A stretch of 64,000 nucleotides of DNA from RPQJ01 sp963793005 (GCA_963793005.1 CAWBYP010000002.1:806001-870000), one strand, 5' to 3'; positions 34,972 through 44,893 are shown, counted from the stretch's first letter. A program made the numbers and translations. The notes: generated by a model from the sequence alone, not told the origin.

Positions 34972-37089
34972 ATGACGACGCAGGACACAGCCCGCCCCAA
35001 TCATCGCCCCTGGCGACGAGTGGCTTGCGGCTGCGTGTGCGCGATCGGCGCGGCACACAGTATCGTCGCAGCAGGCGCGACCGGCGGGCCGCTGGAGGAA
35101 ATCGTCGTCACCGCGACGCGCAGGCCGGAACCCGTGCTCGACGTGCCGCTGAGCATCGGCCGGGTCGGCCCGGATGCCATCGCGCTGGTCGGCGCCACGC
35201 ACCACGCGGAAATCCTGAACCGGATTCCCGGCGTGATGATCCAGCAGGGCAGCGGGCAGGAAAGCCTGACCGCCATCCGCTCCCCGGTCCTGACGGGAGC
35301 CGGTTCATGCGGCGCATTCCTGTTTCTCGAGAACGGCGTACCGGTGCGACCGGTGGGCTTCTGCAACGTCAACGTGCTGTTCGAGGTCAACACCGAGCAG
35401 GCCCAGGCAGTCGAGGTGCTGCGCGGTCCGGGCAGCGCGCTCTACGGGTCCAATGCGATGCACGGCACGGTCAACGTGCTGCAGCCCTGGCCTCGGGAGC
35501 GGCCGCTGCTGGCCGCGAGCCTGGATGGAGGCCCGTCGAACTACTGGCGCGTGAAACTCGAGGGACGACACGAGGGCGGGGACGCGGATGTCGGCGTGGC
35601 CGGCTTCTATGCCAACGACGGCGGCTGGCGCGCGCTGTCCGGTTACCAGGAGGGAAAGCTGAATGCGACGCTTGCGGGCAACTGGGCTGGCGCGCCGGCC
35701 CGCGCCGATCTCGCCGTCACCAGCCTCGACCAGGACACCGCCGGATTCATCACCGGCAAGGACGCCTACCAGAGCCTGAAGCTGTCGAGGTCCAATCCCA
35801 CTCCGGGCGCCTATCGGGATGCGAGTTCGCTGCGCCTCACCGGACTCGTGCAACCATCCGTGCCAGGCGGTGCCGTGCTGGAACTGCGGCCATACTTCCG
35901 CAGTTCGCGCACGGAATTCCAGCAGCACTACCTGCTCGGTAAGCCGGTCGAAAAAAACGGGCAGGAAAGCGGCGGCCTGATGACCAGCCTGACATTCGGA
36001 AACCTGCGCGACTGGTCGATCATCGCAGGCGCCGACGTCGAGCTCGGCCACGCAACGCTCGAGGAGTACCAGGAGGACCCGACCACGGGCGGCTCGCCAC
36101 CGGCCAACGCCATCCGGCCAGCCGGCCTGCACTACGACTACGCTGTCGACTCGTCGGTGCAGTCGCTGTACGTGCAGGCAGAGCGGCGATTCTGGTCGCG
36201 ATTGCGTATCGGCGCCGGGCTGCGCGCGGAATGGATCACCTTCGACTACGACAACCGGATGCTGGACGGGAATACCGACGACCAGGGCACACCCTGCGTT
36301 CCCACCGGCTGCCTGTACAGTCGGCCGGCCGATCGCACCGACCACTTCTACGACTGGACCCCAAAGCTCTCGCTGTCGTACGAGATCACGCCCGATCTCG
36401 TCGCATACACGACGGCGGTGCAGGGGTTCCGCCCGCCCGAAATGACCGAGCTTTACCGCCTTCAGCGCGGACAGCAGGTCGCGGACCTCAAGCCCGAGGA
36501 ACTCGACTCGCTCGAACTCGGCCTCAAGGGATCGTGGCCGCGGCTCGAATTCGCGCTGGCTCTATACGACATGGACCGCAGCGGTGTGATCCTCCGTGAG
36601 TCCAACGGCTACTACGTCGCGAACGGTCGAACCACCCACCGCGGCGTCGAATACGAGCTTCGCTGGCGACCCCTGTCGTCGCTGGAGTTTTCCGCCGCCG
36701 GCACCTACGCGCGCCACCAGTACGACTTCTCGCGCCAGGTCGAAGGTGGCGAGACCATCAAGGCGGGAAATGACATGGACACCGCCCCACGCCAGATTGG
36801 TCGCTTCGGAATCCTCTGGCGACCGGACGAAGCTGTCGAGGCCGAGGCCGAGTGGATGATGGTCGGCAACTACTGGCTCGATGCGGCCAATGAACATCGT
36901 TACTCGGGCTACGGGCTCCTGAACCTGCGCGGTCTCTGGCACTTCGCCCCCAGGTGGACGGCCGCATTGCGCATGACCAATGCGCTCGACGTTCGATACG
37001 CGGACCGAGCCGACTATGCTTTCGGCACTTACCGATATTTCCCGGGCAGGCCACGAGCGGTTTTCGCAGAGATAGCCTGGTCGATGTAG
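34972..37089 (+). CDS. TonB-dependent outer-membrane receptor
   Basis: 705 residues. A signal peptide is followed by the TonB box region EEIVVTATRRPEP (about 44-56), a plug domain (ILNRIPGVMIQQGSGQESL, VEVLRGPGSALYGSNAMHGT) and a 22-strand barrel ending in RAVFAEIAWSM. Two Cys lie in the plug (GAGSCGAFLFLENGVPV...GFCNVN) and two in an extracellular-looking loop (GTPCVPTGCLY). The ligand is not known; no siderophore, cobalamin or sugar genes are adjacent, and no riboswitch is seen in the 97-base upstream gap. Confidence 0.92.
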   Translation: MTTQDTARPNHRPWRRVACGCVCAIGAAHSIVAAGATGGPLEEIVVTATRRPEPVLDVPLSIGRVGPDAIALVGATHHAEILNRIPGVMIQQGSGQESLTAIRSPVLTGAGSCGAFLFLENGVPVRPVGFCNVNVLFEVNTEQAQAVEVLRGPGSALYGSNAMHGTVNVLQPWPRERPLLAASLDGGPSNYWRVKLEGRHEGGDADVGVAGFYANDGGWRALSGYQEGKLNATLAGNWAGAPARADLAVTSLDQDTAGFITGKDAYQSLKLSRSNPTPGAYRDASSLRLTGLVQPSVPGGAVLELRPYFRSSRTEFQQHYLLGKPVEKNGQESGGLMTSLTFGNLRDWSIIAGADVELGHATLEEYQEDPTTGGSPPANAIRPAGLHYDYAVDSSVQSLYVQAERRFWSRLRIGAGLRAEWITFDYDNRMLDGNTDDQGTPCVPTGCLYSRPADRTDHFYDWTPKLSLSYEITPDLVAYTTAVQGFRPPEMTELYRLQRGQQVADLKPEELDSLELGLKGSWPRLEFALALYDMDRSGVILRESNGYYVANGRTTHRGVEYELRWRPLSSLEFSAAGTYARHQYDFSRQVEGGETIKAGNDMDTAPRQIGRFGILWRPDEAVEAEAEWMMVGNYWLDAANEHRYSGYGLLNLRGLWHFAPRWTAALRMTNALDVRYADRADYAFGTYRYFPGRPRAVFAEIAWSM

Positions 37090-37106
37090 CCGACCCGTGA
37101 CTCGAG

Positions 37107-38558
37107 TCAGGCGACTTGCCGCAGCGCCTCCCACTGCCTGGGTTCGGCCCCGTACCAGTGCAGCACAGCGGCGAACGACGCTACCTCGCCGACGATCACC
37201 ATCGCTGGCGAGCACAGCCTGCCGCGCGCCGCCAGGTCGTCGAGTTCGGCGAGCCGGGCAAGCGTCACGCGCTGCTCGGGCCGGGAGCCATTCTCGATGA
37301 CTGCCACTGGTGTGTCATCACCGCGACCATGGGCGATCAATTTCGCGCCCAGCGACGCGAGTTCGCCCACGCCCATGTAGAAACAGAGCGTCTGCCCCGG
37401 CGCGGAGAGAGCGTCCCAGTCACGTGCAGGAAGCGACTCTGCACGGTGTGCCGTGACGAACTGCACCGACTGGGCATGATCGCGGTGCGTGAGTGGAATG
37501 CCCGCATAGGCGCCGCAGGCGACGGCCGCCGTGATGCCGGGCACGACCTCGAACGGAATCCCGTGCGCCACGAGGCACTCGAGTTCCTCGCCGCCGCGAC
37601 CGAACACGAACGGATCGCCGCCCTTGAGACGGACGACACGGCGTCCCGACCCGGCGTGCTCAACCATCAGCGCGTTGATGTGCTGCTGCGTCACGGATTC
37701 GCCGTGCGCCTGCTTGCCCACCTCGATGCATTCGGCATCTCGCCGCGCCAGTGCCAGCACCTCGGTTGACACCAGCCGGTCGTGGAGGATCACGTCGGCC
37801 GACTGCAGCGCGCGCAGGGCGTTCAAAGTCAGCAGGCCGGGGTCGCCGGGACCTGCGCCCACGATCGCCACGGAGCCCGCACCGGCCACGGCCGGCTTTG
37901 CGATTTCCCGCTCGAGCCACCGGTCGGCGTCGTCGGGCCGCCTGCGCCGCATCGCGCCGCCTGCTGCGCTGCGGACGGCAGTCTCGTAGAACCGCCGCCG
38001 GGCTGTGAGTTCCGGGAAAGCCGCCTTGATGCGCGACCGCCAGCGCTCCAGCAGCGACGCCAGCGCACCGAAGGATTCGTCGAACAGGACCTCGATCTGC
38101 TCCCGTACCAGCCGTGCAAGCACCGGGGCCGTGCCGCCGCTCGATATCGCGATCACCAGTGGCGAGCGGTCCACGATGGCCGGGACGATGAAACCGGACA
38201 ACTCGGCGTCGTCGACCACGTTCGCGAGAATCGACATCGAGTGCGCAGCGGCTGCGACACTGGCGTTTACGCTGCGGTCATCGGTAGCCGCAATGACCAG
38301 CACCGCGCCCCGCAGTTGCGCAGCGTCGAAATGCCGCGCCAGCCACCGGCACCGCGCCGGTTCCAGGCCGGTTTCGTGGTCCGGGCCTGGACCCGCGAAC
38401 GAGCGCTTCGACAGCCATTCGTTCAGCGCCGGCGCAACGACGTCCACCTGCGCACCGGCATCGAGGAGCAGCCGTACCTTGCGCTCGGCCACCTCGCCAC
38501 CGCCAACCACCAGCACACGGCGACCCTTGAGGTCGGCAAACAGCGGGAAGTACCTCAC
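37107..38558 (-). CDS. cysG: Siroheme synthase (SUMT / precorrin-2 dehydrogenase / ferrochelatase)
   Basis: 483 residues from the GTG at 38558, which has GAGGG eight bases upstream and lies four bases after the cysH stop. A longer GTG start at 38594 lacks that signal. The N-terminal NAD-binding domain (VLVVGGGEVAERK) and dimerisation part precede the C-terminal methyltransferase (VGAGPGDPGLLTLNALRAL, VRLKGGDPFVFGRGGEE, GITAAVACGAYAGIPLTHR). It makes siroheme from uroporphyrinogen III, the cofactor needed by CysI encoded in the same operon. Confidence 0.96.
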   Translation of the reverse strand: MRYFPLFADLKGRRVLVVGGGEVAERKVRLLLDAGAQVDVVAPALNEWLSKRSFAGPGPDHETGLEPARCRWLARHFDAAQLRGAVLVIAATDDRSVNASVAAAAHSMSILANVVDDAELSGFIVPAIVDRSPLVIAISSGGTAPVLARLVREQIEVLFDESFGALASLLERWRSRIKAAFPELTARRRFYETAVRSAAGGAMRRRRPDDADRWLEREIAKPAVAGAGSVAIVGAGPGDPGLLTLNALRALQSADVILHDRLVSTEVLALARRDAECIEVGKQAHGESVTQQHINALMVEHAGSGRRVVRLKGGDPFVFGRGGEELECLVAHGIPFEVVPGITAAVACGAYAGIPLTHRDHAQSVQFVTAHRAESLPARDWDALSAPGQTLCFYMGVGELASLGAKLIAHGRGDDTPVAVIENGSRPEQRVTLARLAELDDLAARGRLCSPAMVIVGEVASFAAVLHWYGAEPRQWEALRQVA

Positions 38559-38562
38559 GACA

Positions 38563-39294
38563 TCAGCCCTCGAGCCCGTGGATGCCGCACTCACGCTTCA
38601 GCCCGAAGAAGCGCGTCGCTTCCGCGTCGCCCGCCTCTGCCAGGGTCCGCGTCGTGTGCCAGTCGCCGATGGAGACGTAACCGCGGTGCCAGAGCGGGTG
38701 GTACGGCAGGTCACGATTGGTCAGGTACTGGAATACCTGGCGATCGGTCCAGTCGAGGATCGGGTGAAACTTCCAGCGACCGCTGCGGTACTCGAGCGGC
38801 TGGATGCCGCTTCGCGAACGCGCCTGCTGTCGGCGCAGGCCCGCGAACCAGCTGCCGACATCGAGTTCAGCGAGCGCCCGCTGCATCGGCTCGCCCTTGC
38901 GTAACTCGTTGTAGCGATCGATGCCGTCCGCGCCCTGCTCCCACAGCCGGCCATGCCGCGACTCGAGCCAGGCTGGCGACATGGCAGGCTGGTACACCTT
39001 CAGGTTCAGCCCCAGCCGAACCACGAGCTCGTCCACGAATCGGTAGGTTTCCGGAAACAGGTATCCCGTATCGACCAGGATGACGGGTATATCGGGCGCG
39101 AGGCTGCTCACAAGATGCAGCGACACGGCCGCCTGGGCACCGAAGCTCGAGGTGAGCGCGTGCCGGCCGGGAAGGTGGGCGAGCCCCCACTGCACTCGCT
39201 GCCCGGCGTCCATGCGTTCGAGCGCCCGATTCACCCGGTCAAGGTACGCTGAATCAGCCCGCGCCCGATCGGCATCGAAAGTCGGCGCAGTCAT
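38563..39294 (-). CDS. cysH: PAPS reductase (thioredoxin type)
   Basis: 243 residues from the ATG at 39294, overlapping the cysI stop (ATGA). The PP-loop-like TSSFGAQAAVSLHLV and VDTGYLFPETY are visible, and the catalytic Cys is in KRECGIHGLEG at the C-terminus. That is the only Cys, so the [4Fe-4S] cysteines of APS reductases are absent. The substrate should therefore be PAPS. Activating genes cysDNC are not in the window. Confidence 0.95.
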   Translation of the reverse strand: MTAPTFDADRARADSAYLDRVNRALERMDAGQRVQWGLAHLPGRHALTSSFGAQAAVSLHLVSSLAPDIPVILVDTGYLFPETYRFVDELVVRLGLNLKVYQPAMSPAWLESRHGRLWEQGADGIDRYNELRKGEPMQRALAELDVGSWFAGLRRQQARSRSGIQPLEYRSGRWKFHPILDWTDRQVFQYLTNRDLPYHPLWHRGYVSIGDWHTTRTLAEAGDAEATRFFGLKRECGIHGLEG

Positions 39295-40967
39295 GCCGTC
39301 ACTGCCCGCATCGGCGCGTTTACGAGGCCGGCGCGCCAGCTGAAGTCGCCGAAGCGCTCGCCCGGCTCGCGCTCCGACGCAAATCTCGCGAATGCCGAAT
39401 CCAGCGCGCCAAGAATCTCGCCTTCGTCGACATTCTCCAGGTGCAACACGTTGAGCCGCTGGCCCCGGCCATCGCCACCGAGGTAGAGGTTGTAACGGCC
39501 GGGCGCCTTGCCAACCAGCGCAATCTCGGCAAGGAATGGCCGTGCGCAGCCGTTCGGGCAACCCGTGATGCGCAGCGTGATCGGCTCCTCGCGCAGGCCG
39601 TGCACCGCGAGGCGTGCCTCCACCTCACGCACCAGCGACGGCAGGTAGCGCTCCGCCTCCGCCATCGCAAGGCTGCAGGTGGGGAGCGCCACGCAGGCGA
39701 GCGCATCGCGACGCAGCGGAGTCGTCCGGACATGCGCGTCGAGCCCGTGGCGCACGACAAGTGCGTCGATGAGCGCACGCGCGGACCCATCGACGTTTGC
39801 AATGACCAGGTTCTGGTTCGGCGTCAGGCGGAAGTCCCCGCGGTGCACGCGGGCAATCTCGCGCAAGCCCGTGAGCTTCGCGCCGGACGCGCTGTCGGCG
39901 ATGCGGCCAGACTCGATGCGCAGCGTCAGGTGCCAGCGGCCGTCGAGTCCCTCGGTCCATCCGAAGCGGTCACCGCTGGTCGTAAATTCGAATGGCCGTG
40001 CCGGTTCGAGCGCAAATCCCTGCCGCCGCGTGATTTCCGCGACGAACCAGTCGAGTCCGCGCGCGTCGATCGTGTACTTGAGTCGCGCATGCCTGCGATT
40101 CGTGCGATCGCCAAAATCGCGCTGGGTCGTGACCACCGACTCCGCAACGGCCAGCAGCTGTTCGGGCCGTACGAAACCGACGACGTCGGCGAGTCGCGGG
40201 TAGGTCGCGGCCTCGCCGTGCGTGGTACCCATGCCGCCGCCGACGGTGACGTTGAACCCGACCAGTTCCCCGGCCTCGATGATCGCGATGAAGCCGAGGT
40301 CGTGGGCGAATACGTCCACGTCGTTCACCGGCGGCACGACGATCGCGGCCTTGAACTTGCGCGGCAGATAGCCTGGACCGTAGATCGGCTCGACTTCCGG
40401 GCTGCCCTCGACCTTGGCACCGTCCAGCCAGATCTCGTGGTAAGCACGAGTGCGGGGCAGCAGGTGCTCCGACAGTCGCTTCGCCCATTCGTAGGCCGCA
40501 GCATGCGCACCGGAGTCCACCGGGTTCGCGCTCGCCAGCACATTGCGGTTCACGTCGCCGCAGGCCGCGATCGTGTCGATCAGGGTCGCGTTTATCGCGG
40601 CCATGGTGGTCTTCAGCTCGGTCTTGATCACGCCGTGGAACTGGAATGCCTGGCGCGTGGTGAGCCTGAGCGTGCCATTGCCATGGCGTGTGGCAATCTC
40701 GTCCAGCGCCAGCCACTGTGCCGGCGTGCACACGCCGCCGGGCAGGCGCGTACGGATCATGAAGCTGTATGCAGGTTCGAGCTTCTGGCGACGCCGCTCG
40801 TCGCGCAGGTCGCGATCGTCCTGCTGGTAGCTTCCGTGGAACTTGATCAACGCGGTGTCATCCTCGCGGATCGCCCCGGTCAGGGGATCGGCGAGGCTTT
40901 CGACAATCGTGCCGCGCAGCAACCGGCTCTCGTTCTTGACGCGCTCGATGGGTGTCAGCTCGGCCAT
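39291..40967 (-). CDS. cysI: Sulfite reductase hemoprotein beta subunit
   Basis: 558 residues. The siroheme/[4Fe-4S] ligands lie in CVALPTCSLAMAEAERYLP and TGCPNGCARP (CxxxxxC and CxxxC). The RLTTRQAFQFHGV and LTPNQNLVIANV repeats are typical. It reduces sulfite to sulfide with six electrons supplied by CysJ. It follows cysJ after two bases and overlaps cysH. Confidence 0.97.
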   Translation of the reverse strand: MAELTPIERVKNESRLLRGTIVESLADPLTGAIREDDTALIKFHGSYQQDDRDLRDERRRQKLEPAYSFMIRTRLPGGVCTPAQWLALDEIATRHGNGTLRLTTRQAFQFHGVIKTELKTTMAAINATLIDTIAACGDVNRNVLASANPVDSGAHAAAYEWAKRLSEHLLPRTRAYHEIWLDGAKVEGSPEVEPIYGPGYLPRKFKAAIVVPPVNDVDVFAHDLGFIAIIEAGELVGFNVTVGGGMGTTHGEAATYPRLADVVGFVRPEQLLAVAESVVTTQRDFGDRTNRRHARLKYTIDARGLDWFVAEITRRQGFALEPARPFEFTTSGDRFGWTEGLDGRWHLTLRIESGRIADSASGAKLTGLREIARVHRGDFRLTPNQNLVIANVDGSARALIDALVVRHGLDAHVRTTPLRRDALACVALPTCSLAMAEAERYLPSLVREVEARLAVHGLREEPITLRITGCPNGCARPFLAEIALVGKAPGRYNLYLGGDGRGQRLNVLHLENVDEGEILGALDSAFARFASEREPGERFGDFSWRAGLVNAPMRAVTA

Positions 40968-40969
40968 GG

Positions 40970-42802
40970 TCAGTACACGTCCCTGAGGTAGCGGCGTTCA
41001 TCTGACAGCGCACGCAGCCAGGCTTCGGCGCCGTCGCGGTCGAGGCCACCGTGCGCCTCTGCGATATCCACCAGTGCGGCGTGCACGTCCGGCGCCATGC
41101 GCTCCGCATCGCCGCAGACGTAGATGCTCGCGCCACGCTCGAGCCAGGCGTAGAGATCGGCGCCTGCCTCGCGCAGCCTGTCCTGCACATAGCTGCGCCC
41201 GCTGCGATCCCGCGAGAAAGCAAGGTCTACCCTGTGCAGCAGGCCCTTGCGCATGGCGTCCTGCCACTCGGCCTGGTAGAGGAATTCGCTGTCGAAATGC
41301 CTTGCGCCAAACACGAGCCAGTTGCGGCCGGTGGCAGCCTGCGCTTCGCGCTGCTGAAGGAAGCCTCGGTACGGCGCCACGCCGGTCCCCGGACCGATCA
41401 TGATCACGTCGCGCGAGGGGTCTGCGGGCAGGCGGAAGCGATCATTCGGTTCGACGAATACGCGCACCGTCGCCTCGTCACCCGTCAGGCCCGCGAGGTG
41501 CGTCGACGCAGCGCCGTGGCGGCGCTCGCCGCCGGACTCGTAGTCGATGACCGCCACCGCTACGTGGACCTCGTCGCCGACGGATTCCTGGCTCGACGCG
41601 ATCGAATACAGGCGCGGCGCAATCGGCCGTAGCGCCTGCACGAGTGCCTCAGCCGTCCACGGCGCGGGCCACGACCTGAGCACGTCGGCGACCTGCATGT
41701 TCTTGAGAATGTCGCGCAGGCGTGTCTCGTGCCCGGGCGACAGGGCCTCGGCGAGTCCCGCGTCTGCCGAGCGCCGCGCATGTTCGATGAGGAACGGCCG
41801 GGTCAGGCGCGTGATCTCGCGGGCCGTCGTGAGCCACTGCCGCAACGAGGCAACTTTCCCGTCCCCGGTAACCATCTGGTCGCCCGGCAGGCCGGCCGCG
41901 GCCAGCACGCCATCAACGACCTCCGGCGGATTGTCGTGCCAGACGCCGAGCGCATCGCCTGGTTGGTAGCGCAGCCCCGACCCCTCGAGCGAGATCTCGA
42001 CATGGCGGACGTCCTTGGTGGCTGTCCTGCCGGTAATGCGCTGGTTTTCGAGTACCGTTGCGGTGAATGGCCGCTCGCGGCTGTACTGCGGCTCGGCCTG
42101 CGGCGGACGCAGGCGCGTGACGTTTGCAGGTTGCTGGATTCCCATGCCATCGCGGGCTGCCTCTACCAGCTGTTCGAGCCAGGCACCGGCCGGCCGCTCG
42201 TAGTCCAGGTCGCAGTCGACACGCGGCAACAGGCGTCGCGCGCCGAGCGACTCGAGCCTCTCGTCGAGTTGACGACCGGTCTCGCAGAACTTCGGGTAGC
42301 TCGAGTCGCCGAGGGCCAGCACTGAATAGGCGAGGTTCTCGAGCCGAGGCGCGCGCTTGCCGGTAATGTGCTCGTGGAATGAACGCGCGTCATCCGGCGG
42401 ATCGCCGTCGCCGTGCGTGCTCATCACGATCGTGAGGAACCGCTCTTTCGCCAGGTCCCTGAGCGGGTAATCACGTGCGGCGTACACGCGCACCGCGAGG
42501 CCAGCCGCCTCGGCTGCGCGCCCCAGCCGATCCGCAATACGCTTGCCGTTACCGGTCTGGGATCCGTACACCACAGCCAGCCGGGCCGCTGGCTCCTGTC
42601 TGGTGGCCTCAGGCACTGCGGGCAACGGGAGTTCCCCGGCCAGCACGCCCGCCGCCTGCGACCGCGCGTGGGCCACGCCTGCCGCAAATCCCGACAGCCA
42701 GTGCAGCGACGATGGCTCGAGCCCGTCGACCACCCGCAGCAATAGCCCGCTGCGCTCGCTGTCGAGCGGGCCCAGGGGTACGGCGGAGGAATTGGCAGCC
42801 AT
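40970..42802 (-). CDS. cysJ: Sulfite reductase flavoprotein alpha subunit
   Basis: 610 residues. The FMN flavodoxin domain (about 52-195) shows VVYGSQTGNGKRIADRL and STHGDGDPPDDARSF. The FAD domain shows PRLYSIASSQ, and the NADPH domain GPGTGVAPYRGFLQQRE and YVCGD, ending in RRYLRDVY. It passes electrons from NADPH to CysI. It heads the leftward operon cysJ-cysI-cysH-cysG. The 126 bases upstream, to the stop of the AgmX-like gene, must hold the promoter; no CysB site could be assigned. Confidence 0.96.
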   Translation of the reverse strand: MAANSSAVPLGPLDSERSGLLLRVVDGLEPSSLHWLSGFAAGVAHARSQAAGVLAGELPLPAVPEATRQEPAARLAVVYGSQTGNGKRIADRLGRAAEAAGLAVRVYAARDYPLRDLAKERFLTIVMSTHGDGDPPDDARSFHEHITGKRAPRLENLAYSVLALGDSSYPKFCETGRQLDERLESLGARRLLPRVDCDLDYERPAGAWLEQLVEAARDGMGIQQPANVTRLRPPQAEPQYSRERPFTATVLENQRITGRTATKDVRHVEISLEGSGLRYQPGDALGVWHDNPPEVVDGVLAAAGLPGDQMVTGDGKVASLRQWLTTAREITRLTRPFLIEHARRSADAGLAEALSPGHETRLRDILKNMQVADVLRSWPAPWTAEALVQALRPIAPRLYSIASSQESVGDEVHVAVAVIDYESGGERRHGAASTHLAGLTGDEATVRVFVEPNDRFRLPADPSRDVIMIGPGTGVAPYRGFLQQREAQAATGRNWLVFGARHFDSEFLYQAEWQDAMRKGLLHRVDLAFSRDRSGRSYVQDRLREAGADLYAWLERGASIYVCGDAERMAPDVHAALVDIAEAHGGLDRDGAEAWLRALSDERRYLRDVY

Positions 42803-42928
42803 GGCATCGCCTCGGAACAGTGTCCAGGGGGATGCTAGGGACTTAAGGTGCCTGTTAGGAAAGGCCGCCTGGTTATTTCGTCATGTCCGAGGCTGCCGGA
42901 CGGGCAACCGGGGCGCCGCCAGCCGTGG

Positions 42929-43864
42929 TCAGGCCGGGAAGAACTCGATGGGCTTGGTCGTCGTCATGGTTGCCACGTCGCGCGACTCAAACCGGAACAT
43001 TTTCACCCGGGCGACCAGCTTGCGCTCGAGGTCGGCATCACCCAGGTCGCTGGATACGATCCTGCAGCCGGTGACCTCGCCGGACGGGGCAATGGTAACT
43101 TCGAGCACGACCTTGCCCTGCAGCGCGGGATTGTCGCGCAACGCACGGCTGTAGATCGAATAGATCGCGGACTTGTTGCGGTCGAATACGAGCTCGATTT
43201 CCTCACGCGTGCGGGCTGCCTTGCTGCTGTGCCCGGTACGCTGGGCCTCGACGCCCGAACCGGCATCCACTCCTGACGAGACCTTGGCAGTCGTCACGCC
43301 CTTGAGCCCGGTGGACCCACCCCCGAAGCCGCTGCTCGCCTTGCCCACAGTGATGCCGCCACTTCCCTCGCCGACCCGGGCGGTCAGCAGGGCCCGATCG
43401 ACCCGGGTCTTCTCGCCCACGCCCGCATTGAGCGGCTTCGCGTCTGTCGGAGAATCCACGTTCATGTCGCGCAGTTCCGCGAGCTGGTCGGACAGCGCCA
43501 GCAGGCCCGCCGACGCAGCCTTCTTGCGCGGATCCGGAACCGGTTTTGCCTCGACTGCCGGCGCGCGCACCGGTGCGGGCCTTTCAATGGTGGGCGTGAC
43601 CACCGGCTTCGGCGGCGTCACCTCGACCTTTGGTTCCGGCTTCGGCTTCGGGCGCTCCAAGATGAATTCGACGATTCGTTCGGGCACGGCGGGTGCCATC
43701 GTCTGCGGCCGCGGACGCTCCGGCAGCAGCGGAACCACGATACCGATGCCGATGAATATTCCCAGTGCCGCGCCCAGCACGCGCCGCAGCCGGCGCTCCT
43801 CGGCCTCGGACGGCGTCCACGGCAGCTCAAAGACACGAAAATTGCTGACGATCGTGGCGCTCAT
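42929..43864 (-). CDS. TonB-like protein with AgmX/PglI-type C-terminal domain
   Basis: 311 residues. A cytoplasmic N-terminal tail is followed by one membrane helix (VLGAALGIFIGIGIVVPLL, about 29-48), a Pro/Lys-rich periplasmic linker (ERPKPKPEPKVEVTPPKP), a Gly/Ser-rich stretch and a C-terminal domain. That domain (FDRNKSAIYSIYSRALRDNP, GKVVLEVTIAPSGEVTGCRI, FRFESRD) matches the AgmX/TonB_C type found in gliding-motility proteins. It should carry force or energy from the ExbB/ExbD stator to the cell envelope. It is the last gene of the nine-gene operon that begins at the c-di-GMP riboswitch, seven bases after the second ExbD gene. Confidence 0.87.
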   Translation of the reverse strand: MSATIVSNFRVFELPWTPSEAEERRLRRVLGAALGIFIGIGIVVPLLPERPRPQTMAPAVPERIVEFILERPKPKPEPKVEVTPPKPVVTPTIERPAPVRAPAVEAKPVPDPRKKAASAGLLALSDQLAELRDMNVDSPTDAKPLNAGVGEKTRVDRALLTARVGEGSGGITVGKASSGFGGGSTGLKGVTTAKVSSGVDAGSGVEAQRTGHSSKAARTREEIELVFDRNKSAIYSIYSRALRDNPALQGKVVLEVTIAPSGEVTGCRIVSSDLGDADLERKLVARVKMFRFESRDVATMTTTKPIEFFPA

Positions 43865-43871
43865 GCTGTAT

Positions 43872-44387
43872 TCACCCTGAAACCGGGGCGCTCGCGGCGA
43901 GCGCCTGTTCGCGTTCGACGACGGCGAGCGAGACCTTGCTGTAGTCGGCCGCCGAGCAACTCGCGACGACCTTGCGCAGCACCGCGTACGGGAGTGACTT
44001 CTCGGCCATCACCGTCACCTCGCGCTGCTCACCATCACCGCCCAGCAGGTTGTCGGCCTGGCGATCAAGTGCGGCCCGCAACTGCTCCACGACCGGTTCC
44101 GGCGAGCTGCCCAGCTCGGCGATGGAAACCACGGCCTCGCCGTTGACGTACAGCATGTCGCGCGTGACCGTGACCACCATGGCCTCGCGCGGCTTCAGCT
44201 CGGAGACCGAATGTGGAATCGAGATGTTGCGCGTGTTGGGCAGGATATCCGTGTCGGCCGAGTGCACCAGCAGGTACACGACCATGATCATCAGCATGTC
44301 GATCATGGGGATCAGCGTGAGGGAGCCATGCCCCCCACCGCCGCCCTTGCCGTGGCGCGCGTGGCGCTTCAGTCCGGTGCGGATCAT
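43872..44387 (-). CDS. ExbD/TolR-family protein, second copy
   Basis: 171 residues. A basic Gly-rich N-terminal tail (KGGGGGHG) leads into the single helix LTLIPMIDMLMIMVVYLLV, with the proton-path Asp at about residue 30 kept. The rest is periplasmic and about 120 residues long. The paired ExbD/TolR proteins work with the ExbB/TolQ-like protein as a proton-driven stator. The start overlaps the first exbD-type gene by four bases. The two copies differ enough to suggest a heterodimer, as proposed for AglQ/AglS. Confidence 0.9.
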   Translation of the reverse strand: MIRTGLKRHARHGKGGGGGHGSLTLIPMIDMLMIMVVYLLVHSADTDILPNTRNISIPHSVSELKPREAMVVTVTRDMLYVNGEAVVSIAELGSSPEPVVEQLRAALDRQADNLLGGDGEQREVTVMAEKSLPYAVLRKVVASCSAADYSKVSLAVVEREQALAASAPVSG

Positions 44388-44893
44388 GTCGGGGCGTCTC
44401 CAAGTGAAATCTGCGGAAACAGCTCGGTGCGCGCGACCTTGGCCCCGTCAGAACTCTGGCGCACCCGCACCGCGTCCATCACCTGCACGATGGTGTCGTA
44501 GTCCACGTCCTCGTCCACCAGCAGCGTGGCGTTCGACTTTTCCGGGAAGCGCGTCTTCAGTTCCTGCAGGTAGGCGGAAAGCCGGACCACGTCCTGTCCG
44601 CTCGCGGTCACCGGCACGCTGGTGAGCACGCCGCTGTTGCGGTCCGCCACCTCGAGGCCGCTGCGCCGCACGATGACCTCCAGTTCGAGGCTTGGCACCT
44701 GGTCCACCGCGCTGGCCCCCGGGCCAGGCAGGTGAACCTCGAGGATGCTGGTCTTCGAAAAGACCGCCGTGAAGATCAGGAAGAACGTGAGGATCACCAT
44801 CACGTCCAGCATCGGCACGATGGTCAGGTCGTTGCGGCCACGGTAGCGCGCATGATTGCGCTGCTGGCGGCGCGCTAGCGTGGAGCTCCTCAT
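44384..44893 (-). CDS. ExbD/TolR-family protein, first copy
   Basis: 169 residues. After a basic tail (LARRQQRNHARYRGR) the helix LTIVPMLDVMVILTFFLIF carries the conserved Asp at about residue 30. A periplasmic domain follows (ATLLVDEDVDYDTIVQVMDA). It overlaps both the ExbB-type gene before it and the second ExbD-type gene after it by four bases, so stator parts are made in step. Confidence 0.9.
   Translation of the reverse strand: MRSSTLARRQQRNHARYRGRNDLTIVPMLDVMVILTFFLIFTAVFSKTSILEVHLPGPGASAVDQVPSLELEVIVRRSGLEVADRNSGVLTSVPVTASGQDVVRLSAYLQELKTRFPEKSNATLLVDEDVDYDTIVQVMDAVRVRQSSDGAKVARTELFPQISLGDAPT

Noticed and set aside
39441..40991. Rightward frame of 516 codons
   Set aside because: Antisense to cysI, a clear family member in an operon with cysJ and cysH.
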